Shown: positions 11,035 through 23,884, counted from the stretch's first letter. The stretch is DNA of 64,000 nt from Crotophaga sulcirostris (GCA_013397455.1 VYZB01000016.1:4497375-4561374); one strand, 5' to 3'. Notes: a model not told the origin generated them from the letters alone. Numbers and translations are program-made.

Positions 11035-14000
11035 GCTCTCCAGTGCAGGGATAAAAAGAGGGGCTGCATGCTCCCCAGTCTGTCAGCTGCTGCTGGGCAC
11101 ACACAGAATTATTCCGAGACTCCTTTTGACCTCATCAGACAGCAAAGTCTAAGTCTTCAGTATCCCATTCAAAAGGAGAAAGTACCAATCATTTCTCAAA
11201 TGAAAATAAAACCAAGATAATATTGAATCCATACTAGAGTTTTAGCCCACTATATATCTATGTTATCACTTACTTAGAAATTTTGTCTTGTAAATGTTTA
11301 ACTTTAATACTAACATGCTATCTAATTTTGGAGAAGGATGAGAAATAGAATTGTAGAAGCATTACCAGTATAATAATGAGTTTTGCAGCCCTGCAAGTAG
11401 GACTGCTTTTGCCCTTTCCTCCAGCAGCTGGAGTTTGCTGATCACAGTATGATGTATGCCTTCAGAACCTGGAATGTTATGCTGGTGTTCAGATGGATCC
11501 CAAACTTTTATCCTGTGAACAAAACCATACTCAAATACATATAGATGGTAAATTCTATAAGAGAAAAAATATATTTTTTTTTCCATGAAGGTGATTTATT
11601 AGGATGCTAACAAACAATTGTATTGCCAGTTGGACAGAGTCGTATGAGTTAACCAGTAGAGCTGGGGCACAAGATGCAAGATGATCTCACTCTTAAATGG
11701 CCTTCAGTAGTTTTTAAGAAGTTTATAACACAGTAAATGACTTGAATTTCTGATTATCAGTTAGATCATTGGAATTTTTGCATTTGTGAAGAACTCTACA
11801 TATTAATTTCATAAAACTTGTAAATGCTGAATAATGATAATTGAAATCATACAGAAACAGACCATTGAGCATTTTCTAAATAAAAATACATACTTTTGTT
11901 GGCTGTGACTTGCAATGCAGTAATCTAATGATAGAATACACTGGACTGGCAAATTTGGCTACACTATGGTTGCATTCCCTTTAGTAACGGAAGGTAAGAA
12001 TAATTGAGTCATTTTCCTCTTACACTATTAAAATATTTGTAGTAAACTGTGAAGGTACTTCTGGGTGATTTTATGTAAAGAACATTGCAATAAAATTTGC
12101 AGTTCTCATACTAGAGCTATTCTAAACTCAGCTTCAGAAGACATACCTCCCTGCCCCCAAAGCATGGCCAGAACAGGTAAGTTAACAAAGTAAATTAATT
12201 CTCATGCCTGTGCAGCAGCTGGCTCTGCTTGCCATGGGGAGAGACCTTAATGCATTAGCTGATGAAGCTTTACAAGCCAAAAGGTGTCTCTGTCCATAAA
12301 CATGCTATGCCCTTCTGGAACTTGTTTGAGGACAAAATATGATGCTTCCTTGAAAAGTGACATTTTAAGTATTTAAATTTTTCTTTAGAGAAATCCTGAA
12401 TGTTTTGTCACACGCTTGTGGCAGTTGCCACGGAGACAGAATTGGTTTGGGGGAAGCAGGTCAGATACAAGTCTTGTATTTAATAAATTTTTTTTTTCTG
12501 AATGCCTCTCTTGTATTTGTCATCTTTACTTGCTGTCATAAGGCACAACAGCAGAGAAGAAAGCACCCATGGATTTCAAAGCCTGACTTTGTGGAGTGCA
12601 CCGGAGTAACTGAACTGCAGCTTCAGTAACTGCCAACAGTAAAAGGCTGTTAAAACTTACAAGAATTACATGAACTGAGAAGAAATGTAAAACTTTTCTT
12701 AATAATTCATATCCTGCAGGCCCATCACTGACTGTAACCAGAAACGTTCCTGCATCTATTGTATCTCTGGATTAAGGTTTTGTTGTTTTTAAAAAAAAAA
12801 TCCTGATATTTTGGAGTACAGCCCCTAGGCAGCATTTGCTTTAAAAAAACTCAGTAGAAAAAAGTTATTAAATTAAGATCACGTCAGTATGTCAGTATAC
12901 TTGCCAAAACAGATCAATTGATAAGGTTCCTTCTTGAACCTTATGGCCAAAGTAAATCTGCATATAAAGATATGTAAAATGTGCCCAGATTCTAGCCCTA
13001 GTTTTCCTTCTCACTGAATTAATTCCATTTAGAAGCTAAGCTTATCTGATGAATGTAAAAATGACATACTTCCATTCAATTCTTTATAGCTGAAGCTGAG
13101 TTCTTTAGGCTGACTGTGCTTTCAAACAGCTTTTATTTTCCCACTGATATAAACTGATATTATTTTCTAACAGCTTGCACCTTTCCTCTCAATCCAGTTC
13201 TCCAAAGGTGTGTTGTGCAAGCATGCTCTTCAACAGATGCTTCATCTCCTGTTCAACAGCCTGAATAACTGATAAGACTGAGGTGCAATTTTAAATTGTG
13301 GCCTTGGCGAAATGTGGAATCTGCACAAAGCAAGTTCTGTCTCTATTCAAAAGCTGGCTCAGTGTTAAGAAAAAAAAATTAAAAGCCATAAACACATAAC
13401 AACAATGAAACTGTTTATTTTTTGCCCTGCATAGCAAAAACGAGGAGAGACACTGCGTATGAGTTCCTGAGCTAAAGCCAGTCATGCAAGTACTGATTAA
13501 TGAGATGGTGCCAAGTTCAATCCTGTAAGATATTTTTTGTTTCCAGCAAAAGGATGAAGTTTCCATTGAAAGTGTAAGTGCATCAACTGACAGCATCTAA
13601 CTAAGGTATCCTAGTTGAAGCCTTTTAAATCAAAGCTTTAAAACATGTCCAGCCTTCAGCAGGGTCAGGGTTCTTCCACTCCATGGGGAGCAATTGAAGC
13701 AATGACTGTAGTATTGCTATTTCTGCTGTGCTTTTGAACCACATAGGAATAGAAAATATTTAGTAGGGTGTTGTGAGTTTCAGTTGAAGATGATGCTGTC
13801 ATAAACAACTCTATTAAAATAGATTATCATAGCTTTGGCACAGTTTTATATAATAAATATAATATATTATCAAATATAATAAATATAATTAATATAATTA
13901 AATATTATAAAACCCATTAGAGATCACCATGTATGCTGTTATACCTGGAAAGATCATGAAACAGCATAACTACAGAGGCTGACTGGACTTCCAACAGCTC

Positions 14001-14934
14001 TAAATAGATGGCACGTGTAGCTTCTCTGAGTTGTCCCTCATTACTACTGTGCAATTCTTAAAAACAAAGTTTCTTCTAAGTCTTATTTTTATATGAATAT
14101 AGACACTAGAATCCCATCACCTTCTACTGAAATCTCACTGGGTAGCTAGGGATTGCTGGCTGCCTTTATCACTAAATTTTCCTTAGATTATTTTGTTTGA
14201 TGCTTTGGCATCTAAGTTGGACCTTCTTCAGCCCAGAGTCTCCCCATGCTGTTTTTGTCACTGTGATTAGATTTTACTCCGGAGTGGAATAATTATCATC
14301 TACTTCAGCTGGGAAAAGAGGGGTCCATTCACAAACAGTCATACTTAAAATTTGAGTCCCTTATAAAGAGAGCACTTAACACAGATGACACACAACAAAG
14401 GCTAATTTCAAACATATCATGCAACTGTCTAGTAATTACTGCCTGATCATTTTCAGTTTAGATGATTGGAGCGTGTAAGCAGAAACTAATGTATTTGTCA
14501 TTCTAAACCATTGGTTATCTGCCATTTGTCTCATTTCTTAAAGTAGCAAAAACCTGGCAGGGTGACCAACCATAGCATTATCATACTTAGTGAAAGGGTG
14601 CAAGTGAGTGGAAAAAAATTATGTAAGAGTCATTCTGTTTGAAAAGACAACTCAGAGTAAATCCTATCAGTCAAAGCACAAAATCTATTACGTTATTCTT
14701 TGCATTTCATGAAGTTACTTTGTCAGCATTTGCCAGCTTCCTCATTTTTTTTTCTGTCTGAGCAAGCAATTTGGTAGAGGAACTTCAACTAAAGATTGCA
14801 GAGCATGCCATACATGTAATAACAAAAGAGGAACATATTCAGGAGTTTACTTGCGTTACATCATGACTCCACAAACAGTTCTCATCTGTAACTCAAGCAG
14901 CACACATTTGGCTTATTTTCCATTCCTCATCCCC
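11035..14934. other. No recognised gene; AT-rich tract at 13845-13912
   Basis: I found no coding block with both splice sites and family similarity. 13845-13912 is an irregular AT-rich run (ATAATATATTAT, then repeated AATATAAT units) that is nearly pure A+T. The remainder is ordinary AT-rich sequence. Confidence 0.45.
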
Positions 14935-15249
14935 CTGAGCTGCTGGGGTGGAGGAGGCAGCGAAAACTGAGCGAAGTTAAGCCCAGTAAGAAAGAAGGTG
15001 TAGGAGAAGATGTTTTTAAGATTTGCTTTTACTTCTCATTATCTGACTCTGATTTGATTGATAATAAATTAATTTTTCTCTAGTTGAGTCTGTTTTGCTC
15101 GTGAAAGGAATTGATGAATGACCCCTCTCTGTCCTATCTCGACCCAAAAGCCGTCAGTTATATTTTCTCTCCCCTGCCCGGCTGAGGAGGGGGAGTGATG
15201 GATCAGCTTTGGTGAGCACCCAGTGTCCACCTAGGGTCAACCCATCACA
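14935..15249 (+). mobile_element. Avian ERVL-like solo LTR fragment
   Basis: The stretch contains AATAAA at 15063-15068 followed by a T-rich then GTTTTGCTCGTGA region. It also has a GAGGAGGGGGAGTGATGGAT box and the terminal AGGGTCAACCCATCACA segment. I recognise this arrangement as the R-U5 part of a common LTR family in bird genomes, probably ERVL. The right end falls at the CACA near 15249; the left end is uncertain. No internal retroviral sequence is seen next to it. Confidence 0.5.
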
Positions 15250-15769
15250 CTCCTCTGCTATTAATTTGATATTACTCTTAAGGAATAGCACTTTAATGAT
15301 TATTTAACATAGCACAATAATCAACGACAAAACTAGGATTTGAAGGGAATAAGATGAATGCGCCACTAATTTTGAGCCACTGCAAAAAAGCCCAAAATCT
15401 TGAGAGATTAATAGATAGGGATGCTGCTTTAAGACATGTTAAGTAACTCTATGGTGTCCATTTCTGGAAACCACCATTAAGGGTGGAAGGAGTTCAAATA
15501 AGCAATAAGTTAGAGAACAGATATAAAAGACAATGACTTCTAACGAAAGTAGGACAAAACCTAGAAGCAAGAAGGCTGAGGTTAAAGTCCTTGGTAATGT
15601 AAAGTTTTCTGAGAGGAAGGGGAATCTGTCTACGTTAAAAGGACAATAATTGATGTCCTTCAACTGGAGCTCTGAAGGTTTAAATAAGACACTGAGGAGC
15701 AAACAAAACAAACCAAAAAGAACTGTCCAACCACAATGACAGTGAAGGGCTGGAATATATTACATTGGA

Positions 15770-15905
15770 AAGTAAAGTTCTCCAGTGATGAAGACGCTAC
15801 AAGACAGGCTGGACAATCATGTCAGCAATGGTTTAATTATAATGAATTCTGCCTTTAGGCAAGGGAAACGGATTGGATCAGCAGTTCTTGAGCTGTGGGA
15901 AGGAC
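15770..15905 (+). mobile_element. Old CR1/L3-type LINE remnant
   Basis: A diverged LINE tail can be read: a dispersed GGAAAGTAAAGTTCTCCAG, then GACAGGCTGGACAATCATGT, then a GGTTTAATTATAAT and GGATTGGATCA segment. These correspond to the LINE 3' region around the C-terminal ORF2 end. It is much more diverged than the other CR1 copies, and the boundaries are approximate. Confidence 0.4.
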
Positions 15906-16913
15906 TGACATATTCTTGAAGGCCTACACAAAGCTCCATGAGAATTTACCTTTCTTCTGACCTTTTCCCCTGAAAGTTGTCTCTGAAAACTCTTTGAAGA
16001 ACGCAGTATTTACTTTTAGCCAGTGGGACAGGAGGGGAGCAGAGCCACCAGATCCACCCTACCCAACGGCACATTTTGAGCATCACCAGTGGCTGGCTGG
16101 GCGAGCACTTGTTGCATATTCCTTACATTCCCCTGGCAAAAGTGAGCTGAACTGTATCAGAGGTTATGACACAGTGGCATAAAGCTCATGGGGAATGCTG
16201 ACTTTTCCCAGCAAAATCCAGATCCACAAGTAAAGAAAATTTAAAGGCCTAGGATGAATGGTGCAATTTCCCAGGGGCATCGAGACTAGGATAAACAAGA
16301 GGAAATTTCTAATGATACGTGGCAATTCAGGTGATGGCTGCAGAATACAGCTACCCAAGGACAAGATTCTAGTTCTGCAGAAGTACCACCTGTTTGCTGG
16401 AGTGAAGGTAGGGACGTTTGTATATATGAAGGGCCTATCCTATTACAGTGGAAAGGTTCACCCAATAATAATAAACTTGAGAACTGCTGTAGTATTAATA
16501 AATGACCTCTTAAAGGCATTTCTAGCTCTGCTTTCTACTTGTTGCATGTGTAATTAATTAATAACAAAGCAATAACATTCTCCACACTCATAGAAAATTT
16601 GACAGATGTTCATGTGTTTTAAGCAGCAAGCCGGGAAGCTATGCTTCAATTTCCACCTATTCAAAAAACACTGGGAGAATGTTTCAAAGTATTTGATAAG
16701 TGCAAATTTTTGGCAGAAGGGACTGACAAAATAAGTACATGAATTTTTAGCAACTAGAGAACATCTTCAGTAAGTAATCTTTAGTGTGCTGATAATTTCT
16801 GAGTAGTTTCATGCAAATATTCACAATCCAAACTCTTGGTTATTTTTATAAATGCCACTTCTACCAGTCACTTTTCAACATGAGAAGTGCACTTAAGCTT
16901 ATAAAAACAATAC

Positions 16914-17124
16914 CTGTCATTCTGATTTCTAAGTTCCACAGCATTATATCGTCAATTTTCTCTTGTTCAGTATAGCTGGGAAGCATCGCATAATGACCCA
17001 TGTAGGTCAAGGCAGTATTGTACAGAAAGAAGATGGATGTTCTGTTTTCAAAGATATGGAGTTGGCATAGGGCTTGCAATCTGAATTCAGAGAGATGGTG
17101 CACGTGGTATGAACACACAGTGAC
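16914..17124 (-). pseudogene. Candidate exon m of unrecognised minus-strand gene
   Basis: On the minus strand the acceptor TTTCCTGTTCTCTAG (just above 17124) and the donor ACAG|GTATTG (below 16914) enclose 211 nt open in one frame for 70 codons. It begins VTVCSYHVHHLSEF and contains FFLYNTALTYMGHYAMLPSY and DDIMLWNLEI. It enters in phase 0 and leaves in phase 1. Entry phase agrees with the exon at 17638-17785. The peptide is rich in aromatic and helix-forming residues and looks protein-like, but I do not recognise the family. Because the upstream exon carries stops I file it as part of a probable pseudogene; it may alternatively be a chance open frame. Confidence 0.4.
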
Positions 17125-17637
17125 CTAGAGAACAGGAAATCATCTGACAAGTCAGTCATAAGCTCAAAAACTTTTCTGCAGATTTATGTCCGCACTGTTA
17201 TTTTTTATCTCATTTATATCCAACTAAAAATATGTACCCTTTTCTCAATCTTAGCCTATTTATAAAACATAAGCTGTAAAAAAACTTATTACAATTTAAA
17301 ATTTGATCTTTAGGAAGAAAAACTATAGAATTTCTGATTCAAAAATTAACCATCGGTGTAAATTAAGCAATACAAAGGTGGTCTTAATTATGATTATGAC
17401 CCCAGAACACCTATCTATCTGAGAACTTCCTGATACCAGATCATAATGGAAACTATGGAGTGAAAACAAGATAGAAATAAGTGACTTAATAATAAAAAAA
17501 ATAAATACTAAGAAGGACAAATGAGCTTCTCAGCATTCTAATGGTTGTTACAAAATATATACATCAGTAAGCAGAACAATATTTTGAGGTCTGAAAGAAA
17601 GTGTATAAGCATGATCTATTAGGATGCTTTTTCTCAC

Positions 17638-17785
17638 CTTTTCATCTCCACTGAGCAAGTACTGATCAACGGCATTATGCTTTTCACTTGTAAGTTCCCT
17701 TTTTTCCCATTTCATGTTTTACCATCTTCTTCAGTCTCCTTTCCTGTCTTAATTTCTTTGCACATTTCCCATGGGGTCCAAAGTT
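17638..17785 (-). pseudogene. Candidate exon l, with three in-frame stops
   Basis: The minus-strand acceptor AATATTTTTTCAG and donor AAAAG|GTGAG enclose 148 nt. In the frame that links the exons on both sides it starts TLDPMGNVQRN, then meets TAA, TGA and TAA within about 35 nt. It then runs open as MKWEKRELTSEKHNAVDQYL and LSGDEK to the donor. Phases (1 nt in, 0 out) fit exons k and m exactly. This is what a decaying exon with intact splice sites would look like. Confidence 0.35.
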
Positions 17786-17960
17786 CTGAAAAAATATTAA
17801 ATATTGACATTTGTCTCCTGATAAAACCTTTTGATTACATTTATTCCTTGGAGGGAAGGATACACAATTTACTTAATAGGTGATCATTACAATTTTAAGG
17901 CTTTTGGAAAACCTGTTTCCTCTCATCTTTGGATATTGTAAGCAGGTAGCGATAGATTTA

Positions 17961-18009
17961 TCTTTAATCTAGCATTGCTGTTCACACTACAGCAATGCTA
18001 GATTCAAGA
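17961..18009. repeat. Long hairpin (inverted repeat, 7-nt loop)
   Basis: Arms 17966-17981 and 17989-18004 are perfect 16-bp reverse complements (AATCTAGCATTGCTGT on the left) around the loop TCACACT. After one mismatch the pairing continues for four more base pairs, to 17961 and 18009. Nothing else nearby explains it. Confidence 0.85.
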
Positions 18010-18305
18010 CAAATTCCTTGCATTTACTCAGAAGTCAAAATAAAAGTCTGGAGTTGCAGACAGCCAAGAGGTGAACGGGAAGAAGTGCGGAAACTGTGAG
18101 TATGCTTACCTTCTGTTCACCCAGGACTGCCTTACCAGTGACAAAACTTATGGGTTATAGATATAAAAAGACTGGAAATCCCTGGTTTAGACCAATGTCT
18201 AGAGAAATAGTAATGCTACCTAAATAGTATTTAAGTGAGCATAGTCACAATTCCTCCGTCTCGCTTCTCAGACACCTAGAGTCACTAATTCTTGCAGTTG
18301 CAGGA

Positions 18306-18352
18306 ATATAACATAGCATAACATAACATAACATAATATAACAAACATAACA
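18306..18352. repeat. ACATA pentanucleotide microsatellite
   Basis: Imperfect repeats of the pentamer ACATA (ATAACATAGCATAACATAAC and on) with a few substitutions. Simple sequence only. Confidence 0.85.
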
Positions 18353-18420
18353 CTTGTACATCAGTCTGGTCTTTGAACGCTCTGTTTCAAGACAAGGACA
18401 CTCTGGCTTTAAGGAGACTT

Positions 18421-18489
18421 CATTTATTTATTCCAAGAGACCTCATTTATTTATTCCAAAAGACCTCATTTATTTATTCCAACAATTCA
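18421..18489. repeat. Three 23-bp tandem repeats
   Basis: Three consecutive 23-bp units start at 18421, 18444 and 18467, each beginning CATTTATTTATTCCAA and differing only in the last few bases. The third copy degrades at its end. Confidence 0.9.
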
Positions 18490-19561
18490 GATTTCAGTGC
18501 AAATCCATGGCCTGGACAACCAATGTTTCAGCTCCAGCTCTGCAGTGCTAAAGAAGTTAAAAGTTGTCACCCCTGCTCATTCTCCTTTTTGGGTGCAGTT
18601 TCCTAGTAGAGGTCCCTGGTGGCCTTTGACAGAAGATGGTCTGCCAGAATAGGTTGCTCAGGAATTTTCTTTGTATTCTGGCTCAGCAAGCCCTTCACAA
18701 ACCTAGTCTCTAAATCCCCAATGACAAAAAGGTCCCAGGCAAAACATCAAGATTCTTTGCTATCACATGAACCATGTTCTGGGAACAGCACCAAAAGATC
18801 TTATCCAAACATTTCTCACAGACCTCACAAATGCCAGGGAAAACCAACTCAGTCCAACAGGCACAGGGAAGAATGAGTTGCATCTTTCTGCTCCAGTGAG
18901 GTCTTTATTACAGTTAGAGGGTTTTATCCCCAGAAAATGACTTCTTTTGTCTTCCTCCGTTTCTGGAAAAGGGAGCCTTAGCTCACGGTTTGGGTCCCAC
19001 AGTAGCTTTGAAACTAAGAAGTACAGCTGAACTTAGCCAGACTCAAAGTTTCAATTCAGTTACACAATATACTCTAAAGACTTGCTTATTTTCAGAATTT
19101 AACTTTATTTAGAGACACTTCCATGAGAATTTGATGGATTTTAAGGGAACATCCTTTATGCTAATGACTATTGTGAAAATCAAAAAGAAATTTAAGATGG
19201 TTGAACAAACAATTGTTCCATTTAAAAGTATTTAGCAGTTAGTCGTACAAAGCATGAACATACGATTTGTTCCATATGTAAAATTTCCTGGACCATGCAG
19301 ACAGTGAGAGAGAGGCCAAGCAGTAGCCCTCAAGAATCCTGTACTCTTTACTTTGGCAAGGAACAATGTAATGACCTGACCGTTTCTTCACAAACTTATT
19401 TTTTAAAAGGTTATAAATTAACAGAGTCTAGTAAAAACATAAACAAACCCTACCTTGCCTGCATTGTGTAATTAATTATCTAAGTAAATACTTTATTTAG
19501 GTTTTATAGAAATGTAAAAAAAAAATAAATCCATAAGCCTGCACACCCCTCTAAAACTTAC
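18490..19561. other. No recognised gene
   Basis: Apart from somewhat GC-richer sequence at 18520-18960, I see nothing I can name. Open frames here lack splice borders or motifs. Confidence 0.4.
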
Positions 19562-19731
19562 TCTGTGAAAAATCTTGCATTTAGTACTTGGAAAATTAGT
19601 GCTAGAGAATCTGCAAGAGATGCCAGTCCCATGTCTGTAAAGACAAGGAGTTTGGTATCCCTCACCAGCACAATCCCAATGCTTTCTACAAGTCCCTTTT
19701 CCATTGCAGCAGCATGGCATTTTGATTTTAC
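19562..19731 (-). pseudogene. Candidate exon k of unrecognised minus-strand gene
   Basis: This is a 170-nt block, open on the minus strand for 56 codons. It contains KCHAAAMEKGLVESIGIVLV, then RDTKLLVFTDMGLASLADSL and ALIFQVLNARFF. It ends at a perfect donor ACAGA|GTAAGT. The proposed start follows ACACAG, whose pyrimidine tract is poor, so the left border is weak. A stop lies a little upstream of that border. It leaves in phase 2, which fits exon l. The reading is strikingly protein-like (alternating hydrophobic strands then a helix), but I cannot name a family. Confidence 0.38.
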
Positions 19732-22700
19732 CTGTGTTCCACACAGTAATCACTCCAGCACTGAGATTCCTGCATACAATTTATCTCCAAGATAAAAAAA
19801 CCCAAAACTCACCAATTTATGACTAATAATTATTCAGCCTACAGAGTTGTCCCTATTATGTTTTAAAGTTTGACGCGGCTTAGTTTATGAATCTTCTGAA
19901 CACTCCCATCATAGTGACACCCAGTTTCCCAGCATAGATGTATATAGATGTATAGATGTATAGGTAGACAGTTGCAGCACAGGACTGAAATCCTGGTCTC
20001 ACTGAAACCAGTGGGAACCAAGAGTTCACGTTTGGACTTCTGACCTTTCATCATTAAATTGAAACAAACAAACAAAGGTGCAAAATGTAAAAAAATGTGT
20101 TTTGGCTGAGACACATTCTAAAAAAGTTTCCACTCGAAGATCTGCAAGGATGCATCCTTTGGCTAACTCTATGTTCAACTTCTTTTTAAAGAGATGATTC
20201 CAGCAGTGCTCAGCATTGTGTTCATTTATGTTAGTTGTGAATCCAGACCTTTGCAATGTGTAAACTACTTCAGAAACAGGCAAGGCAATTCAGACACAAA
20301 TTATGGAAGTTAGTTCATTTTGTCTGTTGTCTTTTGGCAGAACCAGCTTTTAAAGGCTTTAGTCATGCTTTCAAATGCAGTATTGTGCCTGTCAGGTCTT
20401 GTCTGCTACCTGCCTTAATCTGAAAGAAAGAGATTAACATCACACACCTGCCTATTTTGAACCGGTTTGGGATAATTCTGCATAGCCACAATGTCTCAGA
20501 TTCTGTTTGTGTTCTGTCCCTTGTTTGTAGTAACAGTCAAAGACTGGTCAATGATCTTTTCCATGTTCAAAAGCAGTTCCTCTCACCACAAAAAGCTAAA
20601 GAATAAAGAAGTCGAGGATAAACACCTACATATTTGCGGCTAATTTTAGAAAAAAAGCATTTGTAGCATAGTAATAGAATATTCAGTAATGAACATGTCT
20701 ATTGTTGTTCTATTGGTACTATCTTGTGAAGCTGCTTAAAAGGTCTACCTGAATTTTGCTGTCCATCTTTTTGGGAAGTACACTGAGGCCAGGTACCTAA
20801 AAGTCTGCGCTGGTGATTCTCTTTCTAGGTGAAATACAGGGTGCTCATCACTATGTATGAAAAAGACTGATGTGATCTGGCTTACAGAGAATGTAGAAAT
20901 TAGCAAAATTTTCTCTCTGCAACTGTCTTACTACAACAGCTGTGTTCAGAAGGAATATTTCAGGTATATTTTCCTGACCTAAGTTGCACAGGATTTAAGG
21001 ACTTTAAGAACATTTTTTACAATAAACCATTGTTTGACTTTAATGTCACTGAATATATGTTTGAATTTTGTATTATTCATAAGAAGACATAAGATTTGTA
21101 TTCAACTATGGATCTTTGATAATAGTACTCGTTTTACTGATTACGTATTGAGGTAGGAACAGAAGCTTGAATTCAGCATTGAAATTCAGATTTTTGGTTT
21201 CCAGAATTGCAGAGATGATTAGGATTAGAGTAAATTTCAGTGATAAGGAGCAACCATAACCTTTGGAACTTAATTTACATTTTCTTAAAGTTTCACAGAA
21301 TTCCTATGAAATTTGTTTCAGATCTCCTGTATTCTTGCAAGAATGAATGTACTTGTTCACCTCTTAAGCCTCTCTCCTTTGTCACATAATTGATTTAAGA
21401 GCACTCAGGTAATTTGGTATTCATTTTTTTAACCATAGGCACACAGTTTTTCATTGCAAACTTGTTGCAGATGTTCATGTGAAATAGTAGGAAAATAAAT
21501 AATGTACCATAGTAAAGTAGAAGAGATTATTGAAATATGTCAGTACAGACTGTGCAGTAACTAAGGAATATGGAGCGACTACTGATGGTTTAAAATTTAC
21601 ATTTGCGTGAACCTTTCAGAAATGAATCAATCCACAGAAACAATTCTCCTTTATTTAAAAAAATGGCAGCAGAAACTAAATTGCTCACCTGCAAGATGAA
21701 ATGAAGGTAACTTGGCCACACGTCTGCAGTTTTCATATTCCAGCATATTATCTCAGCGACATTAGTTTTTGGAATACAGCTGAACGCCAAGGGATGATAG
21801 CTCAGGTGATTAATGAAGCAGGTGCAAATAAAGTCATTGCAGCAACCCTGAAGAGTGTGACAGTAGGCAAAGGCACTAAGGCTGAGAAGTTCTACTTGCA
21901 CGGTAGCCTACTGCCCTGTAAAGAATAGCAGAGCTGTTTACAGCAAGAGGGAGGTTGCTTCTACATCACTAGAGGCACTTTTAATACAGGAATTGTTTTT
22001 AAAACTGTAACATTATCTGAAAAGAAAATGTGCTCTCTCAAGAACACTTTAGGTTCAAACTCACCTCCATGTAAAGCAAGAGCAGCCCAAGGCCTTCTGA
22101 AAGTAATGGAGCAATACAGAATGTGCTCTCCAACAGCTGCCAGGCATGATAAGGATGTAGGTAACAGAATCTGGAAGGTTTAGTGGAGGCGTGAGAGAAA
22201 TGAAACCTCATGCCTTCAGACAGAACACTCCTAGGTGAAAAAGTTAGGGGTTAAAGCCCAGATTTTTAGGAAGAATTAGGCACCTAAAGTTGCTGAAAGG
22301 CTGACAGTGTGATTTTCAAAAACTCCAGAAGAATTTAGAATAGGTGCTCTTGAAGACTTCACGGGCCACCTAAATATTTTTAAAAATTGGGCACAACTTC
22401 CTTTTCTTGAGAAGAAATAATATAGTTTCTAAATATTCACTACCTAAAGATCACAAGGAAGTAGTCATTACTTACAGCTTCTCCCTGAACAGCAGCCGCA
22501 GAGTCTTGGCATATCAGCTTAATAGCCACATCTCCTTTGCCAGCACTGAACACCATGGCTTCTCTTCTATTCCTGTACAAAATAAAAGTCAGTTAAAACT
22601 GTGAAAACATTGTAAGTAGCCTCATACTGTCATGCTACTAAATAAAATCTGAAGACTAAGTGCATGTACAAGGAAGACTGAATTGTTTCCAGGTGTGTAT

Positions 22701-23884
22701 GCACAATCCACTGCAAGAGCTGTACGACAACATCAGGCCTATACTGTCAGAAATAACTAGATGAGCAAGGTACAGAGTAAACCCTAGATGCTCTGACGCA
22801 GCCTAATTTGGACATTTTCTACCAACTATGACATGAATGGGAGGGGAACAACTGGAAGGGTAATCTTGCTGCTCTGGCAATGACAGTTCAGGAATAAAAA
22901 AAACCTATCAGATTGCCAAATATGCTAGTTAGCTGCACATTTTAATGCTATAAAAGACTAATGTACAGTAGGTGGGTTTTAAATGTGGTTTGATTTTGTT
23001 TCTTTTGAAATATTTTGCCCCTGTCTCTGCCTGCACGGAATCTAGATGCAGCACACATCATGATTTGCTGCGCTCCCAATGTCATTACTGTCTGCAAATC
23101 TAGCTTTTAAAGACTTCAGTGATAAAATACAGGACTGAATAAGGACATCAACGTGCACTTTGGATAATTCTCTTTAGAATCTCTTTTATGTGGGCTATTA
23201 CTTTCTCCTCCTTTCACCCATTTTCTTTCTAACACTTTGCCTTAGCTCCTTGCAGCCTTTACAAACCATTTCTGTCTGTGATACAGAATACTGCCAGTGC
23301 CACTTGAAAACCAAAGTAATGTGACACTGGACTTTTCCTAAACCTCATCATTCAAATCTTGTCCAAAGTAATCATGACCATCCTTTCCTACCATTATATG
23401 CTATAGAAAACCTTTCTTTTTTTATGGGACTACAATATTTACAAAGAGCAAAAATGAATAATGAACTCCCAGCTGATACAGGGAGTGGAACACTGAGAGA
23501 ACACTCCTGCACTGCACTAGCATAAATCTTGTTCTTGGAAATTTCAGTTTGACAACCTCAGACACTGTGTAAAGGTGCATGTTGGACTGCTGTACGAAAC
23601 CAGGAAAGAATGCTCTTCAGCTTATGTTTGGAAGAAGCACTTGAGCAGCAATTTGTTAGTGGAAGATACAGTAGGTTGATGAAGGGATGAGAGAACTCAT
23701 ATCTACAAAACACACCCTTAGGGGTAATTCCTAATAACATTTGGATTATATAATGACATCAGCTATAGAGCAATTGAGTAAATATAATGAAATTATTAAC
23801 AGATCTGACTTTCACAAAAATATAATGATGGAAGGCTGATATTGAGTTGTTATGAAGTGGATTTTTGTAATCCTAAATTCTCAC
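19732..23884. other. No confident gene; isolated splice-like blocks
   Basis: Several sites look like minus-strand splice signals: an acceptor TTAATCTCTTTCTTTCAG near 20430, and a donor CAG|GTGAGC at 21689 preceded by about 210 nt of open frame. None joins its neighbours in phase, so I do not call exons. A TAGATGTATA-type short repeat lies at 19937-19963. These could be further eroded parts of the minus-strand relic. Confidence 0.3.

Noticed and set aside
20026..20283. 85-codon minus-strand open frame between candidate exons h and k
   Set aside because: No consensus donor at its end and no phase link to either side; kept out of the candidate exon list.
21689..21902. About 70 open codons on the minus strand ending at CAG|GTGAGC, and an overlapping open frame on the plus strand
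   Set aside because: The donor is good, but no acceptor gives this frame in a phase compatible with the neighbouring candidate exons. Both strands are open, so chance is likely.
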